64,000 bases of DNA from Flavobacterium soyae (GTDB taxonomy: Bacteria; Bacteroidota; Bacteroidia; Flavobacteriales; Flavobacteriaceae), in assembly GCF_021245985.1 (NCBI RefSeq), contig NZ_JAJQXA010000002.1, positions 1-64,000 on the forward strand. The letters are read 5' to 3'. Shown here piece by piece: positions 1-7,918 of this stretch. The notes beneath the pieces are model-generated. The model was given only the letters and a program-made list of their open reading frames with translations, was not told where the DNA came from and did no database searches. The position numbers and the translations under genes are program-made. The stretch's first letter is position 1, and every line of letters begins with the position of its first letter.

Positions 1-14
1 ACAACTAAAAACCT

Positions 15-124
15 TAAGGTGGTTATTGCGGCGGGGCTCACCTCTTCCCATCCCGAACAGAGTAGTTAAGCCCGCCTGCGCAGATGGTACTGCATCATTG
101 TGGGAGAGTATGTCGTCGCCTTTC
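15..124 (+). rRNA. rrf: 5S ribosomal RNA
   Basis: The stretch has the bacterial 5S core (CATCCCGAACAGAGTAGTTA, then GATGGTACTGC and GGGAGAGTA). Its two ends pair as helix I (AAGGTGG near 16-22 with CGCCTTT at 117-123). Ends are placed from this pairing, so they may be off by a few bases. The 16S and 23S genes are presumably just upstream, outside the window, since a terminator and tRNA genes follow directly. Confidence 0.9.
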
Positions 125-130
125 TTTTGA

Positions 131-160
131 AAACCCTGTTTCCAAGAAACGGGGTTTTTT
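131..160 (+). terminator. Terminator after 5S rRNA
   Basis: AAACCCTGTTTC pairs with GAAACGGGGTTT around a CAA loop and is followed by a T run. It sits 6 bases after the 5S end and probably ends the rRNA operon transcript. Confidence 0.75.
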
Positions 161-192
161 ATTCTAAATTTTGCTTATTTATAGGCAATAAA

Positions 193-265
193 GGTACCTT
201 AGCTCAGATGGTAGAGCAATGGACTGAAAATCCATGTGTCCCTGGTTCGATCCCTGGAGGTACCA
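193..265 (+). tRNA. tRNA-Phe (GAA)
   Basis: A 73-base cloverleaf: acceptor GGTACCT (193-199) pairs with AGGTACC (258-264), with discriminator A265. The D arm contains AGCTCAGATGGTAGAGC. The anticodon loop CTGAAAA gives anticodon GAA, and the T arm is CCTGGTTCGATCCCTGG. The genome carries CA after the discriminator and not a full CCA. Confidence 0.95.
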
Positions 266-271
266 CATAAT

Positions 272-357
272 GCTCGGATGGTGAAATTGGTAGACACGCT
301 GGACTTAAAATCCAGTGAACAGCAATGTTCGTGCGGGTTCAAGTCCCGCTCTGAGTA
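272..357 (+). tRNA. tRNA-Leu (TAA)
   Basis: An 86-base class II tRNA with a long variable arm. Acceptor GCTCGGA pairs with TCTGAGT (350-356, first pair G-U). The anticodon stem-loop GGACTTAAAATCC gives TAA, and the T loop is GTTCAAG. It starts 6 bases after tRNA-Phe, so the two are probably co-transcribed. TAA reads UUA, the favoured leucine codon in this AT-rich genome. Confidence 0.95.
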
Positions 358-360
358 CTA

Positions 361-398
361 AAAACTTCAATTGGCTAGGCTAATTGAAGTTTTTTTTT
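361..398 (+). terminator. Terminator after tRNA-Phe/tRNA-Leu
   Basis: AAAACTTCAATT and AATTGAAGTTTT form a 12-bp stem around GGCTAGGCT, followed by a run of T. It lies 4 bases after the tRNA-Leu gene. Confidence 0.8.
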
Positions 399-465
399 GC
401 CATAAAACTAATTTTAACAGTAAATTTTATACTTTTACTTTAATGTTTTACCTTATAATTAAACT

Positions 466-918
466 ATGCAAAACGTTTTTCTTAAAGAAGATTGTGATCA
501 ATTTATTACTAGAATCAATCAGCTTAAAATAGATTCACAACCATTTTGGGGCAAAATGTCTGTTGATCAGATGCTGGCCCATTGTAATGTAACGTATGAA
601 ATGGTCTATGATAATATTCATGCCAAGCCAAATGTTTTTATGAGGTTAATTTTAAAATTATTAGCTAAAAATGCAATAGTAAGCGAAAAACCTTATGCAA
701 GGAATATTCATACAGCTCCACAATTTATTATTGCAGGAGGTCGTGATTTTGAACTGGAAAAAAGCAGATTGATTTCCTATATTTTAAAAACACAAGAATT
801 AGGAGAAAGTGAATTTCAGGGAAAAGAATCTCTTTCTTTGGGTAAATTAAATTCTTCGGAATGGAATAATATGTTTGCTAAACATTTAGAACATCATTTA
901 TCTCAATTTGGCGTTTAA
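466..918 (+). CDS. DUF1569 domain protein (DinB-like fold)
   Basis: 150 aa, close to the full length of the DUF1569 family, which belongs to the DinB/YfiT-like four-helix superfamily. Visible family features are FWGKMSVDQMLAHCN near residues 27-41 and a C-terminal HLEHHLSQFG near 140-149. His residues at these two places are the likely metal ligands in this superfamily. The reaction is unknown; related proteins act as thiol-dependent transferases or are uncharacterised. There is no signal peptide, so it is probably cytoplasmic. The next gene begins 15 bases downstream on the same strand, so the two may be co-transcribed. Family assignment is fairly sure, function is not. Confidence 0.8.
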   Translation: MQNVFLKEDCDQFITRINQLKIDSQPFWGKMSVDQMLAHCNVTYEMVYDNIHAKPNVFMRLILKLLAKNAIVSEKPYARNIHTAPQFIIAGGRDFELEKSRLISYILKTQELGESEFQGKESLSLGKLNSSEWNNMFAKHLEHHLSQFGV

Positions 919-932
919 TTTAAGTTTATTAT

Positions 933-1367
933 ATGAGAATTTATTTTATTCTATTTTTTCTGCTTTTAGGATTATCATCTAATGCACAGAAACAGGAAGT
1001 TCAAAAGGCTATTGAAATATTCTTTGAAGGATTTCATCAAAAAGATTCAGTGAAAATAAAAACCGTTTGTGCGGATAAAATGATTCTGCAATCTATTAGA
1101 GAAAGTTCTGTAAAAGGAAACAAATTATCGGATGAAAGTGCAGGTGAATTTTATAAATCTATTGCTACGATTCCGTCAACTATGAAATTTCAGGAGAAAA
1201 TTTTGAGCTATAATGTTCAAATTGATGGCACTATGGCTCATGTTTGGGCACCTTATGAGTTTTATTTAAACGATAAATTGAGTCATACGGGCGTAAATAC
1301 TTTCACATTATTTAAAGAAAAAGATTCCTGGAAAATCATTTACTTAATTGATACACGTAGAAAATAA
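933..1367 (+). CDS. Secreted NTF2-like (SnoaL) domain protein
   Basis: 144 aa. A signal peptide (MRIYFILFFLLLGLSSNAQ, cleavage after about residue 19) precedes a compact alpha+beta domain. The pattern of paired helices with FFEGFHQKDSVKIKTV and a C-terminal strand pair ending FTLFKEKDSWKIIYLIDTRR matches nuclear transport factor 2-like proteins. These are often ligand-binding or accessory folds with no fixed activity. It is likely exported to the periplasm. Its stop codon is one base from the stop of the convergent endonuclease gene, and no terminator separates the two. Confidence 0.75.
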   Translation: MRIYFILFFLLLGLSSNAQKQEVQKAIEIFFEGFHQKDSVKIKTVCADKMILQSIRESSVKGNKLSDESAGEFYKSIATIPSTMKFQEKILSYNVQIDGTMAHVWAPYEFYLNDKLSHTGVNTFTLFKEKDSWKIIYLIDTRRK

Positions 1368-1368
1368 T

Positions 1369-2019
1369 CTAATTTTTTAGAACTACAGTGTTGTAATACA
1401 AACATATATCAGTTAGAAGACATTCTTCACATTTAGGTTTTGGTCTGCAGATTTCCCGGCCTAGAAAAGAAATCGCCATCCCAATTTCTGACCATATACT
1501 TTTTGGTAAAACTTCCATCAAGTCTTTTTCTGCTTTATTTCCGTCTTTCGCTTCTTTTATTATGCCAATTCTGGGTGCAACTCTTATAACATGTAAATCG
1601 GCGATAATACCTTCTGCAGGTTTATTGGTTTCTCTTAAAATTACATTCGCAGATTTTCTTCCAATACCTTTCAAAGCAGTCAATTCAGGCATTGTTAAAG
1701 GAATATCTTTGTCATTTTGAATTGTTTTGGCAATTTCCAAAAGCCAATTAGCCTTAGTTGCATTATTTCGAACTTTACTTATGTAAGGAATAAAAGTTTC
1801 GAAATCAGTTTTTGATAAACTTGTAAGAGTCGGATATTTTTCAAATAAAGCTGGAGCAATGTTGTTAATATTAGCATCAGAATCCTGAGCTGATAAAACT
1901 ACCATAACCAAAAGCTGGTAAGTGTTTTGATAATCTAACGGGTGTTTTTTGCCTTTATATTTTTTTAAAATGGGTTTTAATTTAGTTTCCCAATTTAATG
2001 TCTTTCCAAATAAATCCAT
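1369..2019 (-). CDS. nth: Endonuclease III-like DNA glycosylase
   Basis: 216 aa, the usual length of endonuclease III. It has a helix-hairpin-helix (LKGIGRKSANVILRE, residues 116-130) with catalytic Lys122 and an Asp141 in ADLHVIRV, the pair used by bifunctional glycosylase/AP lyases that remove oxidised pyrimidines. Four cysteines at 191, 197, 200 and 206 form an iron-sulfur cluster loop. The first spacing is C-X5-C; E. coli Nth and MutY have C-X6-C. An HhH-GPD family base-excision enzyme is certain. Exact substrate is not: it could be a paralogue of a canonical nth elsewhere in the genome. Confidence 0.85.
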   Translation of the reverse strand: MDLFGKTLNWETKLKPILKKYKGKKHPLDYQNTYQLLVMVVLSAQDSDANINNIAPALFEKYPTLTSLSKTDFETFIPYISKVRNNATKANWLLEIAKTIQNDKDIPLTMPELTALKGIGRKSANVILRETNKPAEGIIADLHVIRVAPRIGIIKEAKDGNKAEKDLMEVLPKSIWSEIGMAISFLGREICRPKPKCEECLLTDICLYYNTVVLKN

Positions 2020-2065
2020 TTTTACTGTTCTTTAGTGTTTGATATTTAAATAGTTATATATAAAG

Positions 2066-2932
2066 TTAACTATTTTTAATGAATTCTAAAGTTTTTTTAA
2101 TAACAGTTTGATTCCCAAGTATTTTTCTATGACCCAATCCATCGGTTAAAAATAAGAATCCATTTTGAAGGTTTTCATGAATATGAATTCCTGCTTTTAC
2201 AGAAACTTCCGGATCATCGTTATCATGAATTACCAATACAGGAATTTTAATTTTTTGCGCAGCTCTGTACGCCGAAAAATCATCCATTTTTAATTGGTAT
2301 TTATCTTCGAAAAATAGTTTTAAACGTTCGCTGAATTCCTTTTTCAGCTTTAATTTAAAAATAAACTCGTCTAAAATATCTTGTACAATATCTCCGCTTC
2401 CAATTATTACAGCTTTATTTACTTTTAAACCATCTTTAATTGCATTTAATACAGACATTCCGCCTAATGAATGTCCAATTGCAAATTCAAAAGGACCAAA
2501 TTCTTTTTCAATTTCCAAAATAGATGCAATAAACTCAGACATTATGGTTGTTTTTCCTTCTGATTTCCCATGTGCAGGTGCATCAAAACTTATAGTTGAA
2601 TAGCCATTTTGCAAAAGTTCATCGGCTATTTTAAATAATTGGGTTCCTCTGCCTGACCAGCCATGAACTAGTAAAACTTTACGTTCACTCTGACCATATT
2701 GATAAGTGACAACATTTTTATTAATGGCTGGCACGCGAATAATTTTTTGAATGCTTTTACTATCCATTTCAAGTTCACGTTTGGGAACCTTATGTTTTAT
2801 AGGCGTTGTAAACAGTCTTGCAGCAAATTTAGTTGCTAACTTAGTGGATACAAATGCGCAAATTTTGGCAGATAGTATAATTATCTGTGGAATTTTTAAT
2901 GATTTAGTAGGATTAATTGCCTTTTTTGCCAT
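2066..2932 (-). CDS. Alpha/beta hydrolase
   Basis: 288 aa. The fold markers are LVHGWSGRG (88-96, oxyanion region), DAPAHGKSEG (117-126), nucleophile elbow GHSLGG with Ser155, a late Asp in HDNDDPEV and the C-terminal His in GLGHRK. All three parts of a Ser-His-Asp triad are therefore present. The first 45 residues are basic and hydrophobic without a clear cleavage site and may be a membrane-associating helix. Substrate cannot be told from sequence; esterase or lysophospholipase-like activity is possible. It is divergent from glgA, with about 120 bases between start codons. Confidence 0.8.
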   Translation of the reverse strand: MAKKAINPTKSLKIPQIIILSAKICAFVSTKLATKFAARLFTTPIKHKVPKRELEMDSKSIQKIIRVPAINKNVVTYQYGQSERKVLLVHGWSGRGTQLFKIADELLQNGYSTISFDAPAHGKSEGKTTIMSEFIASILEIEKEFGPFEFAIGHSLGGMSVLNAIKDGLKVNKAVIIGSGDIVQDILDEFIFKLKLKKEFSERLKLFFEDKYQLKMDDFSAYRAAQKIKIPVLVIHDNDDPEVSVKAGIHIHENLQNGFLFLTDGLGHRKILGNQTVIKKTLEFIKNS

Positions 2933-3050
2933 TTCAATAAATCTGATTTAGAAGCAGTACTTTGCCTATTTTTTTGCTAAATTTAAAAAAAGATAAAAAT
3001 AGCATATTAATGATTGTTTCTTGAAAAATAATCACAAATTAATTTCTGAA

Positions 3051-4478
3051 ATGGAGATATTTCATATTAGCGCAGAATGTTATCCAATGGCAAAAGTCGG
3101 TGGTTTGGCTGATGTCGTTGGTGCTTTACCAAAGTACCAGGAGAACGCAGGGCATGATGTAAGGGTTGTTGTTCCGGCTTATGATACAAAATTTAGAAAT
3201 GAAAATAATTTTGACTGTGTGCATTGGGGAACAGTTAAATTGGGAAATTTTAATTTCCCTTTCAGCGTTTTAAAAGAAAGCACAGATAAATTAGGCTACC
3301 AATTGTATCTCATTGAAATTAATGAATTATTTAATCGTCCGAATGTATATGGTTATGAAGATGATATTGAACGTTTTTTATCTTTTCAAATTGCAGTTTT
3401 AGATTGGATTATCGCCCGAAATAAAATCCCGGATATAATAAACTGTCACGATCATCATACCGGACTAATTCCGTTTTTGCTGCAATTTGCTTATAAATAT
3501 GGAACATTAAAGGATGTTAAAACTGTTATAACAATTCATAATGGTTTATATCAGGGCTGGTTTGGTTTTGATAAATTATATTATCTGCCGGAATTCGATT
3601 TAAAACATGTTGGGTTTTTAGAGTGGAGTAATTCGATTAATTCACTGGCAGTTGGTGTAAAATGTGCCAATGCAGTAACAACAGTTTCTCCGAGCTATTT
3701 AAATGAAATCAATTATAATGCAAATGGTTTAGAATCCTTGTTTCAATCCGTTAGAAACAAATCTAAAGGAATTTTGAACGGAATTGATATTGAAGTCTGG
3801 AATCCAATAAAAGATCAAATGATTGCAGAAAATTATTCAATAGAAAACTTTGAAATTGGAAAACAGAAAAATAAAGAAAAACTGTGTGACCAATTTGATT
3901 TAGATCCTTCAAAGCCTTTGTTTAGTTTTATAGGACGTTTGTTTGAAGAAAAAGGCGGTGATTTACTGCCTCAGGCTTCTGCTTTAGCTTTATCAGAACA
4001 TTTTGAAGAGATCAATATTTTAATTTTAGGTTCAGGAAACGCTGAAATTGAATCGCAATTAACCCAATTACGTAATGATTATAAAGGAAATTATAATGTT
4101 TTTATTGGTTATAACGAAGAATTAGCGCATTTGATTTACGCAGGTTCAGATTATATTTTAATGCCTTCAAGAGTAGAACCCTGCGGTTTAAACCAAATGT
4201 ATGCTATGCGTTATGGAACAATTCCAATTGTTAGGAGAACCGGAGGCTTACGTGATACTGTTATTGATTTTGGCGATGAAGGAAACGGAATCTGCCACGA
4301 TCAGGCTTCGGTTGGAGATATTTGTTATTCAATAAATCGTGCAGTTAAATTGTACGACGATAAAATAAATTTTAAGACAGTTTTAAGAAGAGGAATGGCG
4401 GCAGACCATTCCTGGGAAAGTGTTTGCCAAGAATATATCGAAATATACAACTTAATAATTCAGCAAAATGAAATTTAA
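3051..4478 (+). CDS. glgA: Glycogen synthase (starch synthase, GT5)
   Basis: 475 aa from the ATG at 3051. It transfers glucose from ADP-glucose to the end of an alpha-1,4-glucan. The N-terminal GT5 domain opens with EIFHISAECYPMAKVGGLAD, which contains the ADP-binding KxGGL motif. The C-terminal domain carries RLFEEKGGDLL and the active-site EPCGLNQMYAMRYGTIPIV. The open frame extends to a TTG at 3021, but the GT5 domain begins exactly at the ATG, so that start was chosen. It overlaps glgC by 11 bases, which implies translational coupling in a glgA-glgC-glgB operon. It belongs to glycogen storage in the cytoplasm. Confidence 0.93.
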   Translation: MEIFHISAECYPMAKVGGLADVVGALPKYQENAGHDVRVVVPAYDTKFRNENNFDCVHWGTVKLGNFNFPFSVLKESTDKLGYQLYLIEINELFNRPNVYGYEDDIERFLSFQIAVLDWIIARNKIPDIINCHDHHTGLIPFLLQFAYKYGTLKDVKTVITIHNGLYQGWFGFDKLYYLPEFDLKHVGFLEWSNSINSLAVGVKCANAVTTVSPSYLNEINYNANGLESLFQSVRNKSKGILNGIDIEVWNPIKDQMIAENYSIENFEIGKQKNKEKLCDQFDLDPSKPLFSFIGRLFEEKGGDLLPQASALALSEHFEEINILILGSGNAEIESQLTQLRNDYKGNYNVFIGYNEELAHLIYAGSDYILMPSRVEPCGLNQMYAMRYGTIPIVRRTGGLRDTVIDFGDEGNGICHDQASVGDICYSINRAVKLYDDKINFKTVLRRGMAADHSWESVCQEYIEIYNLIIQQNEI

Positions 4479-5748
4479 AAAGAAAAATGTAGTTGCCATT
4501 ATTTTAGGAGGAGGGCAAGGATCACGTTTGTTTCCATTGACAGAAACAAGATCAAAACCAGCAGTTCCGATTGGAGGAAAATATCGATTGGTTGATATTC
4601 CAATTTCGAATTGTATCAATTCTGATATTTTTAAAATATTTGTTTTGACACAGTTTAACTCTGCATCTTTAAATGCACATATCAAAAACACTTTTAATTT
4701 TAGTATTTTCAGCCAGTCGTTTGTTGATATTCTGGCGGCAGAACAAACTCCCGATAATCCAACCTGGTTTCAGGGAACGGCAGATGCTGTTAGACAATGT
4801 ATGTCGCATTTTTTGAAACACGATTTTGACCATGCTTTAATTCTTTCGGGCGATCAATTGTATCAAATGGATTTTAACGAAATGCTGGAAGCTCATATTG
4901 CCGCTGACGCTGAAATTTCGATTGCAACTCTGCCAGTAAATGCTAAAGATGCTCCAGAGTTTGGAATTCTTAAAACTGATAATGAAAATAATATTCATGC
5001 TTTTATCGAAAAACCAAACGCTTCATTGCTGCCTGAATGGGAATCTGAAGTGAGCAAATATATGCAGGAAAAAGGTAAAAAATACCTTGCCTCAATGGGA
5101 ATTTATATTTTTAATAAACCATTGTTGGAGGAATTAATGGCGAATAAGGAAACAAAAGATTTTGGTAAAGAAATCATTCCGCAAGCTGTTGGAAAACATA
5201 AAATATTAAGTTATCAATACGAAGGGTATTGGACAGATATTGGAAACATCGAATCATTTTTTGAAGCTAATATTGGTTTAACAGCTGATATTCCTGAGTT
5301 TAATTTATTTGATAACGAAAACAAAATCTTTACAAGACCAAGATTATTACCGCCGTCAAAATTCAGAAATTCAATTATCAATCAATCTTTAATTTCTGAA
5401 GGCTGTATCATAAATGCTAAAGAGATTAAAAGTTCGGTAATTGGCATTCGTTCAAGAGTTGGCGAAGGTACTATTTTAGAAAACTGTTATGTTATGGGGA
5501 ACGATTTTTATCAGGACCTTGATGAGATGAATCATGACAGCAGCATTAATAAAATTCATATTGGTATTGGTGAAAACTGTTTTATAAAAAATGCATTGGT
5601 AGATAAAAATGTACGAATTGGAAACAATGTTCACATAAGCGGCGGAAAGCATCTGGACAATTTTACCAATGAATTGTACAGTATTAAAGACGGAATTGTT
5701 GTAATTAAAAAAGGAGTTACATTATCGGATAATTTTAGAATAGAATAA
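4468..5748 (+). CDS. glgC: Glucose-1-phosphate adenylyltransferase
   Basis: 426 aa. It makes ADP-glucose from ATP and glucose-1-phosphate, the committed step of bacterial glycogen synthesis. The nucleotidyltransferase signature GGGQGSRLFPLTETRSKP lies at residues 14-31, followed by GGKYRLVDIPISNC. Sugar-phosphate binding residues fall in the FIEKP segment, and a C-terminal left-handed beta-helix begins near residue 300 (SVIGIRSRVGEGTILENC). The start lies inside the end of glgA. Length and motifs are normal, so allosteric control by sugar phosphates is expected from the family, though not shown here. Confidence 0.95.
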   Translation: MKFKKKNVVAIILGGGQGSRLFPLTETRSKPAVPIGGKYRLVDIPISNCINSDIFKIFVLTQFNSASLNAHIKNTFNFSIFSQSFVDILAAEQTPDNPTWFQGTADAVRQCMSHFLKHDFDHALILSGDQLYQMDFNEMLEAHIAADAEISIATLPVNAKDAPEFGILKTDNENNIHAFIEKPNASLLPEWESEVSKYMQEKGKKYLASMGIYIFNKPLLEELMANKETKDFGKEIIPQAVGKHKILSYQYEGYWTDIGNIESFFEANIGLTADIPEFNLFDNENKIFTRPRLLPPSKFRNSIINQSLISEGCIINAKEIKSSVIGIRSRVGEGTILENCYVMGNDFYQDLDEMNHDSSINKIHIGIGENCFIKNALVDKNVRIGNNVHISGGKHLDNFTNELYSIKDGIVVIKKGVTLSDNFRIE

Positions 5749-5792
5749 AATATCAATTCAATATCAATTCAATATCAATTCAATATCAATTT
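5749..5792 (+). repeat. 11-bp tandem repeat, four copies, glgC-glgB spacer
   Basis: AATATCAATTC is repeated head to tail at 5749-5759, 5760-5770, 5771-5781 and 5782-5792; the last copy ends in T. The array starts directly after the glgC stop codon and fills most of the 62-base spacer to glgB. Perfect copies suggest recent slippage expansion. Confidence 0.95.
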
Positions 5793-5810
5793 TTGCCTTA
5801 AAAAACAAAT

Positions 5811-7715
5811 ATGACTAAAGTAATTACACATTCTCTATTTACTGATTTTGATATTGATTTATTCAAAGCCGGAAAACACTTCAAATTATATGAAAAATTA
5901 GGAGCGCATTTAATTGAAGTTAACGGAGTTAAAGGTGTTTACTTTGCTGTTTGGGCACCTACAGCACATTCTGTTTCTGTTGTCGGCGATTTTAATTACT
6001 GGACGCAGGGAGAACATCTTTTAAATGTTCGCTGGGATTCTTCGGGAATTTGGGAAGGTTTTATTCCGGATATTTCAAAAGGTGCACTTTATAAATATAA
6101 AATCCAATCGAATATTGACGGAATTGTAACTGAAAAAGCAGATCCTTTTGCTTTGTATTGTGAAAAACCTCCGCATACAGCCTCAGTAGTATGGGATTTA
6201 GATTATAACTGGAAAGATGAAAACTGGATGCAGAATCGTAAGGAGAAAAATGCTTTAGACAAACCTTATTCTGTTTATGAAGTTCATTTGGGTTCCTGGA
6301 AACGAGCAGAACATAATCGGTTTTTAAGTTATTTAGAACTCGCGGATGATTTGGTTAAATACGTAAAAGAAACCGGTTTTACGCATGTAGAATTTATGCC
6401 AATTATGGAATATCCTTATAATCCTTCTTGGGGTTATCAATTAACAGGTTATTTTGCGCCGACTTCGCGTTTTGGAAAACCTCAGGATTTTATGGTTTTG
6501 GTGGATAGACTGCATCAGGAAGGAATTGGCGTAATTTTAGACTGGGTTCCGTCGCATTTTCCAGACGATGCACATGGTTTAGGTTATTTTGATGGTTCAC
6601 ATTTATACGAACATCCGGATCGCAGAAAAGGATATCATCCTGATTGGAAAAGCTTGGTTTTTAATTATGGAAGAAATGAAGTTCGTGCTTTTTTAATTAG
6701 TAACGCTGTGTTTTGGCTTCAAAATTATCACGTTGACGGATTAAGAGTTGATGCTGTAGCTTCAATGTTATATCTTGATTATTCCAGAAAAGAAGGCGAG
6801 TGGGAAGCCAATATTTTTGGCGGAAGAGAAAATTTAGACAGCATAAGTTTTCTTAAAGAATTTAATGAAGTTATCTATGCTAATTTTTATGGAGTTCAAA
6901 CTATTGCAGAAGAAAGTACTTCGTTTCCGATGGTTTCAAGACCAACATTTACCGGAGGATTAGGTTTCGGAATGAAATGGATGATGGGCTGGATGCACGA
7001 TACTTTAAAGTATTTTCAAAAAGAAACCGTTTATAGAAAATACCATCAAAATGATTTGACGTTTTCGATGACGTATGCTTTTACCGAAAACTTTATGCTT
7101 CCGTTTTCTCATGACGAAGTGGTTTACGGCAAAAAATCTCTTATTTATAAAATGCCGGGCGATGAATGGCAGCGATTTGCCAATTTGAGATTATTGTATG
7201 GTTATATGTTCACACATCCCGGAACTAAATTATTGTTTCAGGGAGCAGAATTTGGTCAAACTGGCGAATGGAATTTCGAACAAAGTTTAGATTGGCATTT
7301 ATTACAATATGATTTTCATTCGGGAATAAAGAGATTAATTACAGATTTAAATCAATTGTATAAATCACGTCCAGCATTGTATGAAAAGCAATTTACGGGA
7401 GAAGGTTTTGAATGGATAAATTATTCAGATCATCAAAATGCGGTTTTATCTTATATCCGAAAAGGAAACAATGAAGATGAAAACGTGATTATAGTTTGCA
7501 ATTTCACGCAAGTGGTACGAGAAAATTACAGAATTGGAATTCCGAAAAAAGGTCAGTTAGAAGAGATTTTTAATAGCGACGCTGTAATTTATGGCGGCGG
7601 CGGTGTTGGAAACGGAAAATCATTAAAAATTGAATCAAAACCTTATGACGGAAGGGATTTTTCTGTCGAATTAATTTTACCGTCTTTAAGTGTAACCGTT
7701 TATTCTTTCGTTTAA
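5811..7715 (+). CDS. glgB: 1,4-alpha-glucan branching enzyme (GH13)
   Basis: 634 aa. It cuts alpha-1,4 chains and re-attaches them as alpha-1,6 branches on glycogen. An N-terminal CBM48 domain (YFAVWAPTAHSVSVVGDFNY, about residues 44-63) is followed by the GH13 barrel. The nucleophile Asp is in DGLRVDAVASMLY and the acid/base Glu in TIAEEST; SHDEV supplies the third acidic residue. LFQGAEFGQTGEWN is typical of GlgB. Length fits branching enzymes with one N-terminal domain. It follows glgC after the 11-bp repeat array and completes the ADP-glucose glycogen pathway. Confidence 0.95.
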   Translation: MTKVITHSLFTDFDIDLFKAGKHFKLYEKLGAHLIEVNGVKGVYFAVWAPTAHSVSVVGDFNYWTQGEHLLNVRWDSSGIWEGFIPDISKGALYKYKIQSNIDGIVTEKADPFALYCEKPPHTASVVWDLDYNWKDENWMQNRKEKNALDKPYSVYEVHLGSWKRAEHNRFLSYLELADDLVKYVKETGFTHVEFMPIMEYPYNPSWGYQLTGYFAPTSRFGKPQDFMVLVDRLHQEGIGVILDWVPSHFPDDAHGLGYFDGSHLYEHPDRRKGYHPDWKSLVFNYGRNEVRAFLISNAVFWLQNYHVDGLRVDAVASMLYLDYSRKEGEWEANIFGGRENLDSISFLKEFNEVIYANFYGVQTIAEESTSFPMVSRPTFTGGLGFGMKWMMGWMHDTLKYFQKETVYRKYHQNDLTFSMTYAFTENFMLPFSHDEVVYGKKSLIYKMPGDEWQRFANLRLLYGYMFTHPGTKLLFQGAEFGQTGEWNFEQSLDWHLLQYDFHSGIKRLITDLNQLYKSRPALYEKQFTGEGFEWINYSDHQNAVLSYIRKGNNEDENVIIVCNFTQVVRENYRIGIPKKGQLEEIFNSDAVIYGGGGVGNGKSLKIESKPYDGRDFSVELILPSLSVTVYSFV

Positions 7716-7723
7716 ATAAAATC

Positions 7724-7760
7724 TGACAAATATTTTTTACGGTATTATTTTGTCATTTTA
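7724..7760 (+). terminator. Possible weak terminator after glgB
   Basis: TGACAAAT and ATTTTGTCA can pair around an AT-rich loop, followed by a T-rich stretch. The stem is short and AT-rich, so termination here is only plausible. Confidence 0.35.
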
Positions 7761-7873
7761 TCCTTTTTAAATTATCGATTTGTCGATTTTTTGATCTCTA
7801 ATTAAAGACTCAGTCAGAAAAAACGTTTTCGTGAATAAACCTTTTATTCATAGCCCTTTACTAACTTTTTTCG

Positions 7874-7881
7874 TATGTTTG
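7874..7881 (+). promoter_or_regulatory. Candidate -7 box for the GH31 gene
   Basis: TATGTTTG fits the Bacteroidota -7 consensus TAnnTTTG and lies 38 bases before the ATG at 7919. No convincing TTTG/TTG -33 box is seen at the expected distance, so this is weak. Confidence 0.3.
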
Positions 7882-7918
7882 AAATAGAGATTATTGTTAT
7901 AATTAATTCATTGGCGAT

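Noticed and set aside
3021..3050. Longer glgA start at TTG 3021
   Set aside because: The GT5 domain starts exactly at the ATG at 3051 (MEIFHISAEC), and the added ten residues have no domain content.
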